This document shows, in pieces, positions 31,610 to 41,900 of a DNA stretch of 64,000 bases. A program made the position numbers and the translations under genes. How positions within the stretch are numbered: position 1 is the first letter of the stretch; each line of letters starts with the position of its first letter. The notes beneath the pieces are model-generated. The model was not told where the DNA came from and did not search any database. It saw only the letters and a list, made by a program, of their open reading frames with translations. Origin of the DNA: Fasciola hepatica (lineage: Eukaryota; Platyhelminthes; Trematoda; Plagiorchiida; Fasciolidae); contig CANUEZ040000020.1 of NCBI GenBank assembly GCA_948099385.1, forward strand, positions 4,868,501-4,932,500, read 5' to 3'.

Positions 31610-32416
31610 TCATTCCTTCCATTTTCTGTAATGTAACACAACTGTAGGATCTGTCCAATATACAAGGCTCAGTTCGATGGTGGTACAGTTCACTTTTCGT
31701 ATTGGTGCTACCTTAAGACCCAATACCAGCGCAGTCATTCTGAGTTCGTTTAGGGATACTGACTTCAGTTCAGCAATTTCTGTTTTGGCAAAGGGTACCT
31801 TGTTTCGCCGCCGGCCATGCAGTTCCACCCAGGTACCGTGCACTGTTACTAGGTCGGCAAATTCCAAGTTGCTTCGCGTGACCTGCTGGTGTTCAACTTT
31901 CAGCAGGGCTTCTCGAAAATGTCCTTTTTTGAGATATTTTAAACGCCTCCGGGAAACTTCTCCATTTCCTGATAGGCGACTTGACGGTGGTCTCTTGGGT
32001 ATAGCAACTTCGTGTTGCCCATTGTGACGTCCCGTCTTTGAATTCACCATCGAAAGCACCGACTGATCTTTTGAGTAAAATTTGCTTTCCTGAGATGAAC
32101 CGTTGGATCCGCTATCGACAAGTTGATTGTGTTCCATAGAGGCACTTCTGTCAGCAACAGTTAAGCAATTTATCGATGCCGATTGTTGAAGTTCGTTCGT
32201 CAGGGGTCCGAGAAGTGCCCGGCCAAGTATCGTTCGCTTCGGGAATAGTTCTTTTCTATTGCTTATGCTCTGTTTAAGCACCCAATGGGCCTCTGGTACA
32301 TTGCACCCAGTTGGTATGTCTACGTGGGGGCTAGACACTTCTTCCAACGCTATGTCTCTGAGATGAGAGTATCTCTTGGCGACCGACCTAATAGAGTCGA
32401 CTGGTCTCATGGGCAA
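31610..32416 (-). CDS. pol: BEL-1 fused protease C-terminus / RT start / RNase H frame
   Basis: A 268-codon open frame. Residues 1-70 hold RDIALEEVSSPHVDIPTGC and NVPEAHWVLKQ, the BEL region after the protease. Residues 115-175 hold DQSVLSMVNSKTGRHNGQHE then VAIPKRPPSSRL and RRRLKYLKKG, the N-terminal BEL RT region. At about residue 185 (VTRSNLEFADLVTVHG) the frame jumps without a stop to RNase H: ELKSVSLNELRMTALVLGLK and VYWTDPTVVLHY. The RT palm, with its catalytic YVDD, is missing. The join is in frame. It may be a non-autonomous derivative or a chance in-frame deletion. Confidence 0.7.
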   Translation of the reverse strand: MPMRPVDSIRSVAKRYSHLRDIALEEVSSPHVDIPTGCNVPEAHWVLKQSISNRKELFPKRTILGRALLGPLTNELQQSASINCLTVADRSASMEHNQLVDSGSNGSSQESKFYSKDQSVLSMVNSKTGRHNGQHEVAIPKRPPSSRLSGNGEVSRRRLKYLKKGHFREALLKVEHQQVTRSNLEFADLVTVHGTWVELHGRRRNKVPFAKTEIAELKSVSLNELRMTALVLGLKVAPIRKVNCTTIELSLVYWTDPTVVLHYRKWKE

Positions 32417-32490
32417 GCTGTCTGTTGCAAGGCTTCCGAAATGTCTACGATCCTCTAACAGATGGAGGCGTTAACTTCAGAGTCAGCCTC

Positions 32491-32784
32491 TTAGAATTGT
32501 AAACATGACCCTGCAATCGTGCTGATAATGAGCGATGTAGGCTCGCCGAATAATTCACAGCTTTCTACAAACTCGCAAGTAATCAGCGAGGTATCCGACC
32601 CCGTGTCCAAAAATGCACTGACCCTCCTCAATCCTTTAGGTGTCTTGATGCCGACAGGTACGATGCCTAAACTCGCCGGTTTGAAATCATCATGTCCCGT
32701 TGAACAGACAATTCTGGGTTCAACCAGCTGAACAGACCTATTGTTGAGGGGACCACGTAGTAACGAGTGATGATCACCAAGCAT
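32491..32784 (-). CDS. pol: BEL-1 aspartic protease region
   Basis: 98 codons with SAFLDTGSDTSLITCEFVES. LDTGS is the catalytic flap aspartate motif and the DTSLI context is typical of BEL/Pao. It overlaps the end of the gag frame (32667-32784) in a different frame, which suggests a frameshift between gag and pol or a decay product. It would process the polyprotein. Confidence 0.72.
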   Translation of the reverse strand: MLGDHHSLLRGPLNNRSVQLVEPRIVCSTGHDDFKPASLGIVPVGIKTPKGLRRVSAFLDTGSDTSLITCEFVESCELFGEPTSLIISTIAGSCLQF

Positions 32785-33581
32785 CCGTCCTGGTTACATT
32801 TCACTCTTAAGCTGCATTCAGAAGCTCGATGAGAGTTGTTCAAACACATAAAGTATGAGCCAATCCTTTTTACTGCGCACCACCGATCGCGTACACTCAC
32901 CCCAGGAAAGGTGGGACAATCTAGTAACAGATGCAAGGTGTTGCATAGCTTGCATTCGGCTGACCTTCTGGGTTCTCGACTTATCATGTGCATGTTAGCC
33001 AAAGGATGGATTTGGTTAGGGTCCTTCCCTACAATTTGGGCAGATGTTGGTTCCGCTCGCGCCAGCCTGCCGCTTTCGCGTACGATTTGTCCAAATCGGC
33101 TGTTGGCGATACGGGATTGACGACCTATGAACTCCATCAAATCGCTGAAAGTAGATTCCCGCTCAAGCACATTTATTTTTTCAGCTTCCTCTGCCCATAG
33201 GCTCTGTAAATCAATGGGTAGGTATCGGAAAATGCACTCCTGTGTGTGCAACGCATTCAAATCGGACTGGCATCCTAAGTGCTTCAGTCCTATACTGCAA
33301 TTGTGCATTTTTAGCACCAGATTTGACAGTAATTCAGCCTTGCCCTCAGTCCTCTTTGCCTCCAATAAAACACCATCAGTCAGGCTCCTAGCCATCTTGA
33401 ATGATTGTTTAAACAAATCTTTCGGGATTCTGCGTGCCCCGGTGTACCCCACTGGTAGATCAAGCATCGTGCAGCCTTCGATAGCACTTTTGGCCCTCCC
33501 AAGACAGTAACGTAATAGATGCAAAAACCTTTGACCAGGATCTGCAACTTTGCACTGAACAAAATTTTCGAATTGTTTCAT
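32667..33581 (-). CDS. gag: BEL-1 gag
   Basis: A 304-codon open frame beginning MKQFENFVQCKVADPGQRFL, the BEL gag core. ECIFRYLPIDLQSLWAEEAE and FSDLMEFIGRQSRIAN follow in the middle. Zinc-knuckle cysteines lie near residues 210-275: CKLCNTLHLLLDCPTF, FMCLNNSHRASECSL and CNQDGC. Another frame upstream (33578-33940) carries the N-terminal part with MELDSELRLARKEAE, separated by a stop, so the original gag was longer. It would form the particle and bind RNA. Confidence 0.78.
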   Translation of the reverse strand: MKQFENFVQCKVADPGQRFLHLLRYCLGRAKSAIEGCTMLDLPVGYTGARRIPKDLFKQSFKMARSLTDGVLLEAKRTEGKAELLSNLVLKMHNCSIGLKHLGCQSDLNALHTQECIFRYLPIDLQSLWAEEAEKINVLERESTFSDLMEFIGRQSRIANSRFGQIVRESGRLARAEPTSAQIVGKDPNQIHPLANMHMISREPRRSAECKLCNTLHLLLDCPTFPGVSVRDRWCAVKRIGSYFMCLNNSHRASECSLRVKCNQDGCLVIITRYYVVPSTIGLFSWLNPELSVQRDMMISNRRV

Positions 33582-34042
33582 GAATATACAATATTACTCG
33601 GGGTGCCCATCGAAGTGGGGTAGCCACACTCTCGGCAGGTTGAATGCAAAATCCTCGGTAGTTTCAGGCTGTCTCCAGGGTTTATATTCGTCGTGTCATT
33701 GCCGTTTCGATGTTGACATCGTGAACTACATGAGCTTTTTGTTGGCTCGCTTAAACCAGTTCCTTGCTTAGGGGGCTCTGCTTCTTTTCTGGCTAACCGC
33801 AGCTCGCTATCTAATTCCATCACTCTCATTCTGTAAATACTAATATCGGCAAAACTCGTCGCGATTAGAAATATATGACTGGGCACTGACAGAACTAGAA
33901 GACTTAGCATTATCCAGAGAATCAGTAACACCCAAACCATCCCCAGAGACTTGCCCAGTTAATTCCCGTCGTCGCAAAATGTCACTGCTTCCTCATCTGG
34001 GCATTTCTAACGAGTTTTCTTGTCCAGGTTCCACATGAGTAC
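33582..34042 (-). pseudogene. gag: BEL-1 gag N-terminal extension and leader
   Basis: The minus-strand frame 33578-33940 includes MELDSELRLARKEAEPPKQ, a charged, likely coiled-coil stretch, then a short region leading to the gag core with a stop between them. 33941-34042 is the leader next to the 5' LTR, with TGGAACCTGGAC as a possible primer-binding site. Confidence 0.5.
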
Positions 34043-34401
34043 TGTAAGTCAACTCTCGCAAATCGAGCAACGCGTAGCCAATTCAAACGAATCCCAAAAC
34101 CAGAACAAGATTGATTCGTAGTGTCTACGGTACCAAATTGAAATTCACAAAGGGTACAAATATATACAAACCTCAAGTATGCGGCCAAATAGACTTCATA
34201 GTAAAACCCAAAGGTTCAAATCCCCGTGGCTCAAGCACGACAGTCAGAAACGGTTCAAGTCCAAATTCAAATGTCTCACATGGATAAGCAAACGTGAAAA
34301 AGTGTGGTATATGAGGGAGTTTTTCAAGGTAATGTTAAATATAGTCAAATTCACAAAACAAGTTGAACATTTGGAAGGATTTTCAGCATTTGTTGTTTAA
34401 A
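34043..34401 (-). repeat. BEL-1 5' LTR
   Basis: 359 bp, TGTAAGTCAAC at its plus-strand left edge. It is nearly identical to 30270-30628. The same B-box-like GGTTCAAATCC lies at 34213-34223. Confidence 0.88.
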
Positions 34402-34406
34402 ACCGA
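34402..34406 (+). repeat. 5-bp target duplication, right of BEL-1
   Basis: ACCGA, one mismatch to ACCGG at 30265-30269. The LINE frame continues at once. Confidence 0.6.
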
Positions 34407-35228
34407 TATTTTTCGTGGTACGTGTGAATTGCTTACCGAACGTCATTTGGTCACCGCGTCTTTCTTCGCGGATGAAGTGAAAATTCTGGGATCTGAATCA
34501 ATCCATGTTCGGGAGAGCGCACATGCCATCCACAAATCAACGGTAGCGTTGGGTTTACTCTTTGATCTTGGAAAATTTACACCACAGTTAACAGCGTGGT
34601 CCGGAGGTGCCCGATACCTACACCCGGACAACCCGTGACCAATTGCGCAGGAGCACGGGAATCCAGGACCTAGGAAAAGCCGTAGCAAGAAACTTCGAGC
34701 CATCGGCGCAGTGTCTGCCAGCGGCCAGCAGGGCTAGCGGTCATGTACCATCTGCGAAGAGCATTGATTTCAGGAGAATCTAGACTTATGCCACTCCGAC
34801 GCACTGCACTGGTGCGACCTCACCCAGAGGATGTAGTCCAGGCCGGGGCTCCTTGGTTAGTTGGGGACACCCATACACCAGAAAGAGTTCAGAGGTTCAT
34901 GTCATCTATTTCCAGCCTGAGGGCACTACAGTATGAAGACGGACTGGCACTGCTAGGTTTGCTCTCGCTCGGGTGGAGATATGCGAGGGAAGACCTGGTG
35001 GGAAGAGTGAAAGGGTTAACGGTTCGTCAAGAAAGAATAAGCCATTGTCTGTCCTTGACGGGAAATCAACCTCTCGAGGGCACTAGCTGAAAGCTCGTTA
35101 AGCCTAGAGCTAATGAGAATGTCAGAGCCCAGTTCTTCTCATGTAGAGCGACAAACAACTGGAATAAACGGTTCGCAGATGTAGTGGAGGCATATACTGC
35201 GGTCATTTTTAAAAAAAAGTTGGACTTG
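34407..35228 (+). pseudogene. CR1-G RT C-terminal part (broken)
   Basis: ASFFADEVKILGSESIH (34455) is motif C with FADE instead of FADD. After a degraded stretch, 34743-35090 holds TALVRPHPEDVVQAGAPWLV (family VRPHLEYCVQAW-PWL), YEDGLALLGLLSLGWRYARE (family YE-RL--LGL-SLEYRR-R) and the RGDLI-like block. RANENVRAQFFSCRATNNWN and AVIFKKKLDL close the C-terminus at about 35228. Confidence 0.75.
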
Positions 35229-35629
35229 TAGTGCACGTCTTTTTCGGAGTGCCCAAGAGAGAGTGGATAAAGATCAGAAGAAATTCCACCCTGAATTCTT
35301 TTCTACCGTTTTTCCATCGACCCTTCAACCATAACTTCTACTCCTCTTTCTTTAGAAGGCAGCTAGTATTTGGGGGGCTGGACTCTTGCATGACGGGCAA
35401 ACTTGCCGGTTGCATAGGCTTCACTCTACCAAAATGTTGCTGCTGCTGCTCTGTTCGACTGTGATACCGATATGCATCACGTACCTGAATTTACATCTAC
35501 CTACAAGCGAGGAACCATTCCAGGAATTCGAAGCACGGTGAGAGCGGGGATTCACAGGCTTAAGAAACCGGTCCATTATTGGCTTCGGCAGCCAGTCTTG
35601 TTCTCTGATTTGATTTACCTTGGTTTGAA
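35229..35629 (+). other. CR1-G 3' UTR and Gypsy-3 flank
   Basis: No coding similarity. A short (GCT)n run at about 35433-35446 may be the LINE tail. Sequence after it probably belongs to Gypsy-3 but is too degraded to read. Confidence 0.4.
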
Positions 35630-35738
35630 AAGCGAAGACAGCCTCCTTCGCCCCGTACAAATGAGCTTTTGGAGTTGCGAGAAGGTTCGGCATGGTTCAC
35701 AACGCCAAACCTAGCATCCTGTTACTGGCTGTGGAAGC
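35630..35738 (+). pseudogene. pol: Gypsy-3 RT, motif A region
   Basis: PPSPRTNELLELREGSAWF then TTPNLASCYWLWKQ. This is the gypsy RT block YPLPR-DDLLE-L-GS-WF-TLDLASGYWQV, with the catalytic aspartate of TLDL replaced by asparagine. It is cut by solo LTR S2 right after WKQ. Confidence 0.7.
35734..35738 (+). repeat. 5-bp target duplication, left of solo LTR S2
   Basis: GAAGC, repeated at 36110-36114. Confidence 0.65.
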
Positions 35739-36109
35739 AGTAACCGCCGGCCGTGGAAAAACCCGTAGAAATAACACAATTTCATGTTTTCTTGGCATCA
35801 CTTGTTCACATACATTATTAGCTTGTTTTATGCGCTGTATATTTCCATGAACCAACCTTTATTTGCTCGCTTCCAAAGCGCTACTCTGTCATATCCTATT
35901 TTACACCCACGTGATGCATGTGCCCCTTCTTCGAGAGACGCAATTCGGTTCTCGTTTTCTGAGTCCCTGTGATAGCATAATTTAGGTTCGTTTTTGTTCT
36001 ATATCGTTGTTCATTTAATTATCTAGTAAAGTAGAATCAACGGACAATCGCGTACTGATTTCGGGATCTGTTTCGAATTTGGCCACGTATTTCTCAAAGA
36101 CATCTTACA
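35739..36109 (+). mobile_element. Solo LTR S2 (same family as S1)
   Basis: 371 bp, beginning AGTAACCGCCGGCCGTGG (the first T of TGTAAC apparently mutated) and ending TCTTACA. It aligns with 26614-26989 in the same orientation. It splits the Gypsy-3 RT frame between WLWKQ and AEGDKIGKS, with GAAGC on both sides. It is diverged from S1 by perhaps a quarter of positions, so the two are independent insertions rather than the LTR pair of one element. Confidence 0.72.
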
Positions 36110-36114
36110 GAAGC
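36110..36114 (+). repeat. 5-bp target duplication, right of solo LTR S2
   Basis: GAAGC, partner of 35734-35738. Confidence 0.65.
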
Positions 36115-36560
36115 TGAGGGACAAGATCGGCAAAAGTCTGCAACTACATTTTCCAGCGGGCTGTTTCAATTTCAACCAATGCCAGCCCGATTAAAAAACG
36201 CCCCATAATTGTCTGGTGCCCGAAGCGCACCTTTTTAAACGAACTGATTCCACGGTGCCACCTTGTGTTTTCGAGAGTCCTAACTGTCAAAGAAGGCACA
36301 CCAGACGAACATGCACAAAAGTTGGCTTGGGTGTTCAAAAAGTTGGTGCAGGTAGGCCTAAGAAACGGACCTTCTAAATGCCACCTATTACAATTCCAAG
36401 TGATCTGCCCGGGGCACGGTTGCTACCGCGGAAATTCAAACCGACCCATCAAAAACGGAAGCTATTCGGGAGTGGCTTACTCTTTCCAACGCGGAAAGGA
36501 CCAGTCGCCTTCCAGTCTCCTGCCGCAGGTTAATTTCGAAGTTCGAACCAGTCGCAGCCT
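36110..36560 (+). pseudogene. pol: Gypsy-3 RT, motifs B to connection (broken)
   Basis: SGLFQFQPMPARLKNAP (about 36158) is the motif B block (GL--F-VMPFGL-NAP). LNELIPRCHLVFSRV (about 36240) covers where YLDD should be; the catalytic pair is lost. Then EHAQKLAWVFKKLVQVGL and RNGPSKCHLLQFQVI (36310), GH in the LGHVV position, and scattered pieces of the LGLA-YYRRFV connection. Confidence 0.72.
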
Positions 36561-36919
36561 TGTCTAACTGCCTCTTGAAAAGCCACAAAACCGAAGAGAA
36601 GCAGAGATCCTTCAGAGAACTAAGCGGTCAACTAGAAAAGGCACTCATCATGGCATTTCTCAATATACTGGAGTCCGTTAGCAAGTTATTCCTGGGCACT
36701 GGCGCCTTAGACAGAGACTTCGGTGCTGCATTGCCAAAGAGACAGGCGAGGCATCGAGCATGTAACCTCCTTTGGCAGCAGAACATCAAGCAAACTGAAG
36801 CAGAATTATTGCAGACCACGAATGGTTATCTTGGCTCCAGTGTGCCCCTTCCCTCAATTTCGACATCTACTTCTGGGCCGTCATTTTCTAAACAGATAAC
36901 CGTCCTTTGCTGTCGTTGA
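36560..36919 (+). pseudogene. pol: Gypsy-3 RNase H N-terminal part
   Basis: TEEKQRSFRELSGQLEKALI (about 36590) matches the segment before RNase H. KLFLGTGALDRDFGAALPKR (about 36683) matches the RNase H core F-LDTDASD-GFGAVLSQ, with catalytic residues altered. The rest of RNase H is not readable. Confidence 0.6.
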
Positions 36920-37554
36920 CAAAGGATCTCAAAGGGCTCTGAGAGGAGGCATGAATACTTACAAGCGTGTTCGTTCTACCGTCTCCATGGTTCTAGCAAA
37001 TCTCAGGGAAAGGCAGGCGGCATGTCCTGCAGGGAAAACAAGGTATACGGAGTACCTCTTTCTATCTTTTCGCTCGTAGCACTTGTCAGCCTTGTCGAGA
37101 GACGTAGGTGAGCGGAGTTCCGGATGAAGACCCGAGACTTGCTGCCGTATACCTACGACTAGAAAATGATGGGGAGCCCTCAGCCGTGGAAGAAACGTCG
37201 GGAACCAGTCATGAAACTAGGTGTCTATGGTCCTATTTGACTAGTCTGTAATCGCCCGATGGTCTTTTGTTCAAGCAGTATGGTCCAGAATACGCCAGAA
37301 AGCTTGTAGTTTAGTAGTCGCACTTAAAAAGAGTGCTAAAGGATCTCCACCACGATCTCTGAATTTCAGATCAGGGTGAATTGTACTGCGCAGCACGTGT
37401 AAGACAAGAGTGGTCTTACTGGCGAAGAGACTACAAGGATTTCTGAAGCGACTGCCAAATGTGCACCGAGACAAAAAACCCATTCCGTGTACAAGAGCAA
37501 TTTTGGTCCCTGTCGGAGTGGATTACCCAAGTTGAATTTTGGAGCTTCACCTAT

Positions 37555-37760
37555 TGGGATCACTGCCAGGAACTAGGGATGGGAGCGAGTATATTATTGC
37601 CGTGGTTGACTATTTGACGAAATGGTCAGAAGTTATTGCTTTCTAGGTCATGGGGGCGGCAAATGTGGCTCGGGCATTTTCGGCCGCTGGATTTGCGAAT
37701 AGGGCTGTCCCAGTCATCCACACTGTGACAGAGGGAGTAGTTTTGAATACTCCACAGAAT
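37555..37760 (+). pseudogene. pol: Gypsy-3 integrase core (broken)
   Basis: SEYIIAVVDYLTKWSEVIAF (about 37588) is the integrase block around the first catalytic region. Then NVARAFSAAGFANRAVPVIH (about 37660), corresponding to family A-AFV---V-RYGVP--IHTDQG. The DQG aspartate is lost (IHTVTEG). Stops occur at about 37646 and in flanking codons. The region 36920-37555 between RNase H and this core is too decayed to read. Confidence 0.7.
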
Positions 37761-37800
37761 ACTAAATATGTGACTCGTCGCGAACCAATAAAACTCAGGC

Positions 37801-38207
37801 TATGTCATACCACTCAGATATGTACAAACCTACACTGTTTTCACTTCCATTTTTATCTATAATAAAACAACTTACAGAGAGTCAGGAGGGAGCTGTGGCA
37901 AGTGAAAGGCTGCCTATTGAAAAAGTGACCGGCTATAGTGGAAATCAAGTCCAGGCCGTCTGTGTCCAAAGTCCACCACGATAACAGTTTGACATCTAGT
38001 CGAGGGATTATTCGAACTGGCCAGTCAGACTTTCAAAGCACCTACGGAGGCTTTCATGGACGAAAAGAGACGTTGAGGTCAGGCACTGGAACAGTGTATA
38101 TTGGTGCACCTCCGCGCCGCCCGTTCATTCATTGGATTGACACGAAGATAATTCACCACGATATTCCAAAGTTAATTCTACAAACATTCGACCTAACCTA
38201 ACCTGCC
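37801..38207. other. Unassigned region after Gypsy-3
   Basis: No family recognised; it could be Gypsy-3 3' sequence. No LTR partner was found. Confidence 0.35.
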
Positions 38208-38968
38208 CCTCCTAATAACTGATAATTTCTTTCCAGGATTCCATTGTTATTGATCCGGCTTCTCCTATATGCATATATATATGCATATATATAAACAAGA
38301 GCACATATGTATATACGCATTCGCTCTGTATCCTGTAGTTCCTAGCAGGCCATCTCTCTTGCTATCATCCTGCTGACGGCTATGATATACATCCATTCCT
38401 TCTACATCTATAACCCACATCTACTGTGTCCCATTCCTATGAACTATTTTTTTTACCTGATTCACCTTTTACGTCCTACTTTGCTAGCTCCCTGTTTTAC
38501 AATGATTTTTGTGCCCTGTTCGCCGACCATCTATTGCAGAGTACCAATGCCTCGTTGCTACCTAATCCTTTGCAGTGTATCTCACTTCGTCCTCATCGTC
38601 TCCAGCTACTACAATTTCTTATCCCGATTTCTAGCCTTTCTCATGTATATCAGTCAGCCTTCAGATGTCCCTATACTGACCAGCTGGATCCCCCACCTGA
38701 CCCTGACTTTCCAAACTCACCGGGCGTCTGTTTGAATCCGTCCATGGGTCCATTTAAGCTCAGTACATTTTCTTTGGTGTGCATACATTTGCAATACCTT
38801 CATCCCACGTTACTCCCCCTTCTTAGCCAGTTTTTTCAACTCTTGTCATGTAAATTTCTACGTTTTTAAGGGTTTTGTCTGTTTATCCCATTACTTGTAA
38901 ACAGTTGATCATGCACCTGGCATGCCTCGGGGGCCTCCGAAATAAACCGTTATTATTATTTCCTCCGG
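38208..38968 (+). repeat. Unclassified repeat P, copy 1, with AATAAA and (TTA)n 3' tail
   Basis: Bases 38208-38600 align, in reverse complement, with the loop of the second palindrome (52790-53165): shared GAGCACATATGTATATA-like stretch, GTAGCTCCCTGTTTT-like stretch and CCACCTAATCCT-like stretch. It ends CCGAAATAAACCGTTATTATTATTT, with AATAAA just before a (TTA)n run, as at 55309-55340. This looks like the 3' end of a retroposed family of unknown type. A palindromic TATATGCATATATATATGCA lies near 38266-38292. Confidence 0.5.
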
Positions 38969-41900
38969 ACCAGGACCCACACACGACTTTCGTGAACCGA
39001 TTGCCCCAGGCGGCTACAAGGTACGTGGCCAGTTTGTGATAAACCTTGGTGATCGGAATATCACTGGCTGGGTACGACTGCAGAGGAGTCACCACAGATA
39101 GAAAGATTACTTCCTGAATAATTTTTGACTGCTATCTCCGACCTTATTCGTGTTGACACTGTTTTGTGGTCGGCAATCATTCTCCACGTGATGCACTTAC
39201 TTTTTCTTTTCGTGGGGTTGTGCTTTCTTACTGAGGTTACCTTGCTGACATTCAGTAGTTAATGAGCTGTGCCGGCTCAAGACGGCTTTATTTTTTACGG
39301 TTTGGTTCCGCTTTTTGGCTCGCGTTGACGGATCGTGAACATTCAGGTTGTTCACGTTGATTTTTGGCTGCCCCGCTCAGGAACTTCTTTTTTGAGCCTG
39401 ATTAAGGGTGTAGAGTTTATTTTATTTGGTTGAACTACGGAATGGGTAATTTCTACTTATTCTTTTTGGTTACCTCTTCTCTTTGTACAGAACTTTGTCC
39501 TGTTTTGAATACCTTAGTGGCTGGAGAGTCACTAAGGCTCGATAACAAAGGTGTGATGGTTATGCACTTACATTTTGACTCGCCAAAGTTACCGTAGAAC
39601 TTGCAGAGCGATTGTTTTCTTGCTCGGATTCTGCATCTATCTCGGCTATTCGTTGCTTTGGGGCTCCGAGGTACTATCCGGAACGAGTGAAGTCTGTTGT
39701 TCGGTGACTAGCCCCTTGAATCATTTATCAGGCTTCGCCTGGACTAGGGATAGCTCTTTTTGGTAGTTACACTGGTAGCTGAACTAAAGTGGCACCAAAG
39801 ATATAGCGGCAGAGGTGGTTTCTGCGGGGGATGAGGGAGGGGGAGGTTCAAATCTCACGGGGTTTGAAGACCACTAACGTTTGAATCATTTCGAAAATGT
39901 TAAAACTGCAAGGTGAAGGGTGGAAAGCAGGTTTGATCCCGTAAAGCTGGCTTTAGTTTGAGTAGGCCGGTCCACCGTCATGCTCTTCTCAGAGGAGACC
40001 TGCGAGTAAAATGTAATAAGGGGTTTAGTTTGATGAACTTTATTTCAGGTAAGGTAAAAGCATATTTGTCATGTAATAGAAAGAAAGGAGCAGTTGGCAC
40101 AAATAGATAAACTTGGTTTATTAGAGTGACCGGTCGTAATCCAGGAATACTTCACCTCAGCTTTCGTCGGGCTGCTGTTTGAACAAGATGACTAGGGGCG
40201 AAGCTACCACTTTGGCTGGTGACTTGTTCTATCTATTACCGATAGCCCTGGGCTTAATCAGCAGTTCTTCTTACTCTTGAGTTATGGGTTGTTGCTGTGG
40301 ACTGGAAACGGACATAAAAGGCGGCCACACCCTGCCACGTCGCATCCGCTGTGAAAGCTTTAATCAGCCCTATGCGTCACTAGTGGGCCACCCGTACCTC
40401 ATTCATATGCCCGGCGTCTTGCGAATAAGATCCGTGAAGACTAGAGAACGATCAAAACTGATGGGCTCTACGTATATCTGACGGCTTTCTAAAGGATCAC
40501 CCCAGTGCAAATTTGAAAAGGCGACCACAACTGGTAGGTATTCTCCAGTTAGACGAGTGTGCTAATCGGATGAACTAGTGCTAATGTTGCCACAGAAGCC
40601 TCCCCTCAGAATTCCGTTAGATTTGTGCTTTGATTGCGGCCTTGGATCTGTTTAAAGAAGGCTCAAGAACTCAGCAAATCTCGCATTTTGCATTGTCGGT
40701 GTGACGTCGAGTGATTGATAGCGAACGTTCAACGAAGTCTGTTTTCCCGATGTCCGAACTGCCTCCATCAGGAGGTGTACAAACTGCATCCCAGCACCCC
40801 CGGGTCTCGCACGCTGAAGAACCAGAAAGTGCCACATCTGGTCCATTCAAGTTGTCAGGTTGCCGCCCACGCAGATGTGCTATCAAACTGCCGCTTTTTT
40901 CAGTGGACGGTTGTCTCCTTGAACGTACGCCGAAGTCGGCGGGGAAACGGATGTAGTCAGCCTGACCATATGAATCCGTTTGAGAAGATAACGAGGGCTA
41001 GAAATAACACTACCCCGGGGGCGTCGGAAAATTTTTAACAAGATATCGGAAGCATAACTACTTTCAAGACAGTTGTAGTTGCTATGAAGCTGCATGGTAA
41101 AACTCAAGTTTTAAAGTTTATTGACCGACTGACTGTCAATTACTCTGTCACTCCCACCACTTAGTGCCAGCACTCCGTTGGGATTCCTTATTTGTTGGCC
41201 TGCATGGCCACTTTGAACTGCTGATACGGCTTGAAGCCTGGTGGGTCAATGCCCACGGCTAGGCCTGTTTAATTGTGGGTCGTGCAAGGGGTAGACCACG
41301 GAGTGCAGGTAACCGCGCCGTTTGAGCTGGTGTTAGTAGGCCGAGCTACCCGGACACAACGACTTTAGGTTTGAGAATGCCCACAGGTGAGGAGTCGGGT
41401 CCCGACGTAATGACTGTGGCGAAATTTTCCACTCCGCTTCTCTTCATACGGAACGGATGTGTGTGGGATGGCTACAATGGGGACCGAACACTATCAGCGA
41501 GGAAAAATGCGTGAATAGCGATTATTGACGCAGTTGGACCGCTGCTTGCTTGGCGCCCATACTTCTCGAGGCATCAGGTAGTGGTCGGAGGTTGAATATC
41601 AGCGGCGGAAAACGAAATGTGCAGCCACATGAGAACCGCCAGAGCTGAGTGCACTTCTTCCTCAGTAATAATGTTCGTAGGTCATGATGGGGGTAAATGG
41701 CGGAAAGCAGCTCGGCAAATGACGGACCCGTGAACGTAAATACGCTAGCAGCCCCTTGTAAATGCATACTCGTTTGTCACTTTTACAGTTACAACCTATT
41801 TGGCCTTCCGATCCGCGGTGACTGCGTCAATCTTGTTTTGTGTCTGTTTTCCCAGCCTGACATGACGATGTTGTCCGCATGTGCCCTTCGGACTCCGGCT

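Larger units (their letters stand above)
30270..34401 (-). mobile_element. BEL-1: young, internally deleted BEL/Pao LTR retrotransposon (minus strand)
   Basis: Two 359-bp LTRs (30270-30628 and 34043-34401) differ at about 8 positions by eye. Between them on the minus strand are gag with zinc knuckles, an LDTGS protease, a fused protease-RT-RNase H frame lacking the RT palm, and no integrase. At 4.1 kb it is well short of complete BEL/Pao elements, which usually exceed 5 kb. It is inserted in CR1-G with a 5-bp duplication. It can only move, if at all, with proteins supplied by other elements. Confidence 0.88.
28490..35450 (+). mobile_element. CR1-G: CR1-like LINE inserted in Gypsy-3 and itself split by BEL-1
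   Basis: Contains endonuclease and RT pieces in order (28795-29080, 29640-30269, 34407-34640, 34743-35228). BEL-1 lies between the codons for GSVLGPA and the FADE motif C region. It is the only CR1-like copy here that keeps an endonuclease region. The 3' tail may be the short (GCT)n run at about 35433-35446. Outer edges are uncertain by 100-200 bp. Confidence 0.72.
27855..37800 (+). mobile_element. Gypsy-3: decayed Ty3/gypsy element split by CR1-G and solo LTR S2
   Basis: Protease, RT, RNase H and integrase pieces occur in order on the plus strand: 27891-28060, 28195-28490, 35630-35738, 36110-36560, 36560-36920 and 37555-37740. Reading the pieces in sequence follows one gypsy polyprotein. 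It is a different lineage from Gypsy-1, with the longer VKKKDG/YLDD/VVDYLTKW style of errantivirus- or mag-like elements. LTRs of this element were not identified. The 28.49-35.45 kb interval is CR1-G with a BEL element inside it. Confidence 0.75.

Noticed and set aside
26614..36109. S1 and S2 as the 5' and 3' LTRs of one 9.5-kb element
   Set aside because: Each has its own 5-bp target duplication (GGGTG and GAAGC) and S2 splits a gypsy RT frame. They are solo LTRs.
39780..39880. tRNA-like or tRNA-derived SINE (GGTTCAAATCTC)
   Set aside because: A B-box-like stretch is present but no A box, acceptor stem or CCA-compatible end could be folded.
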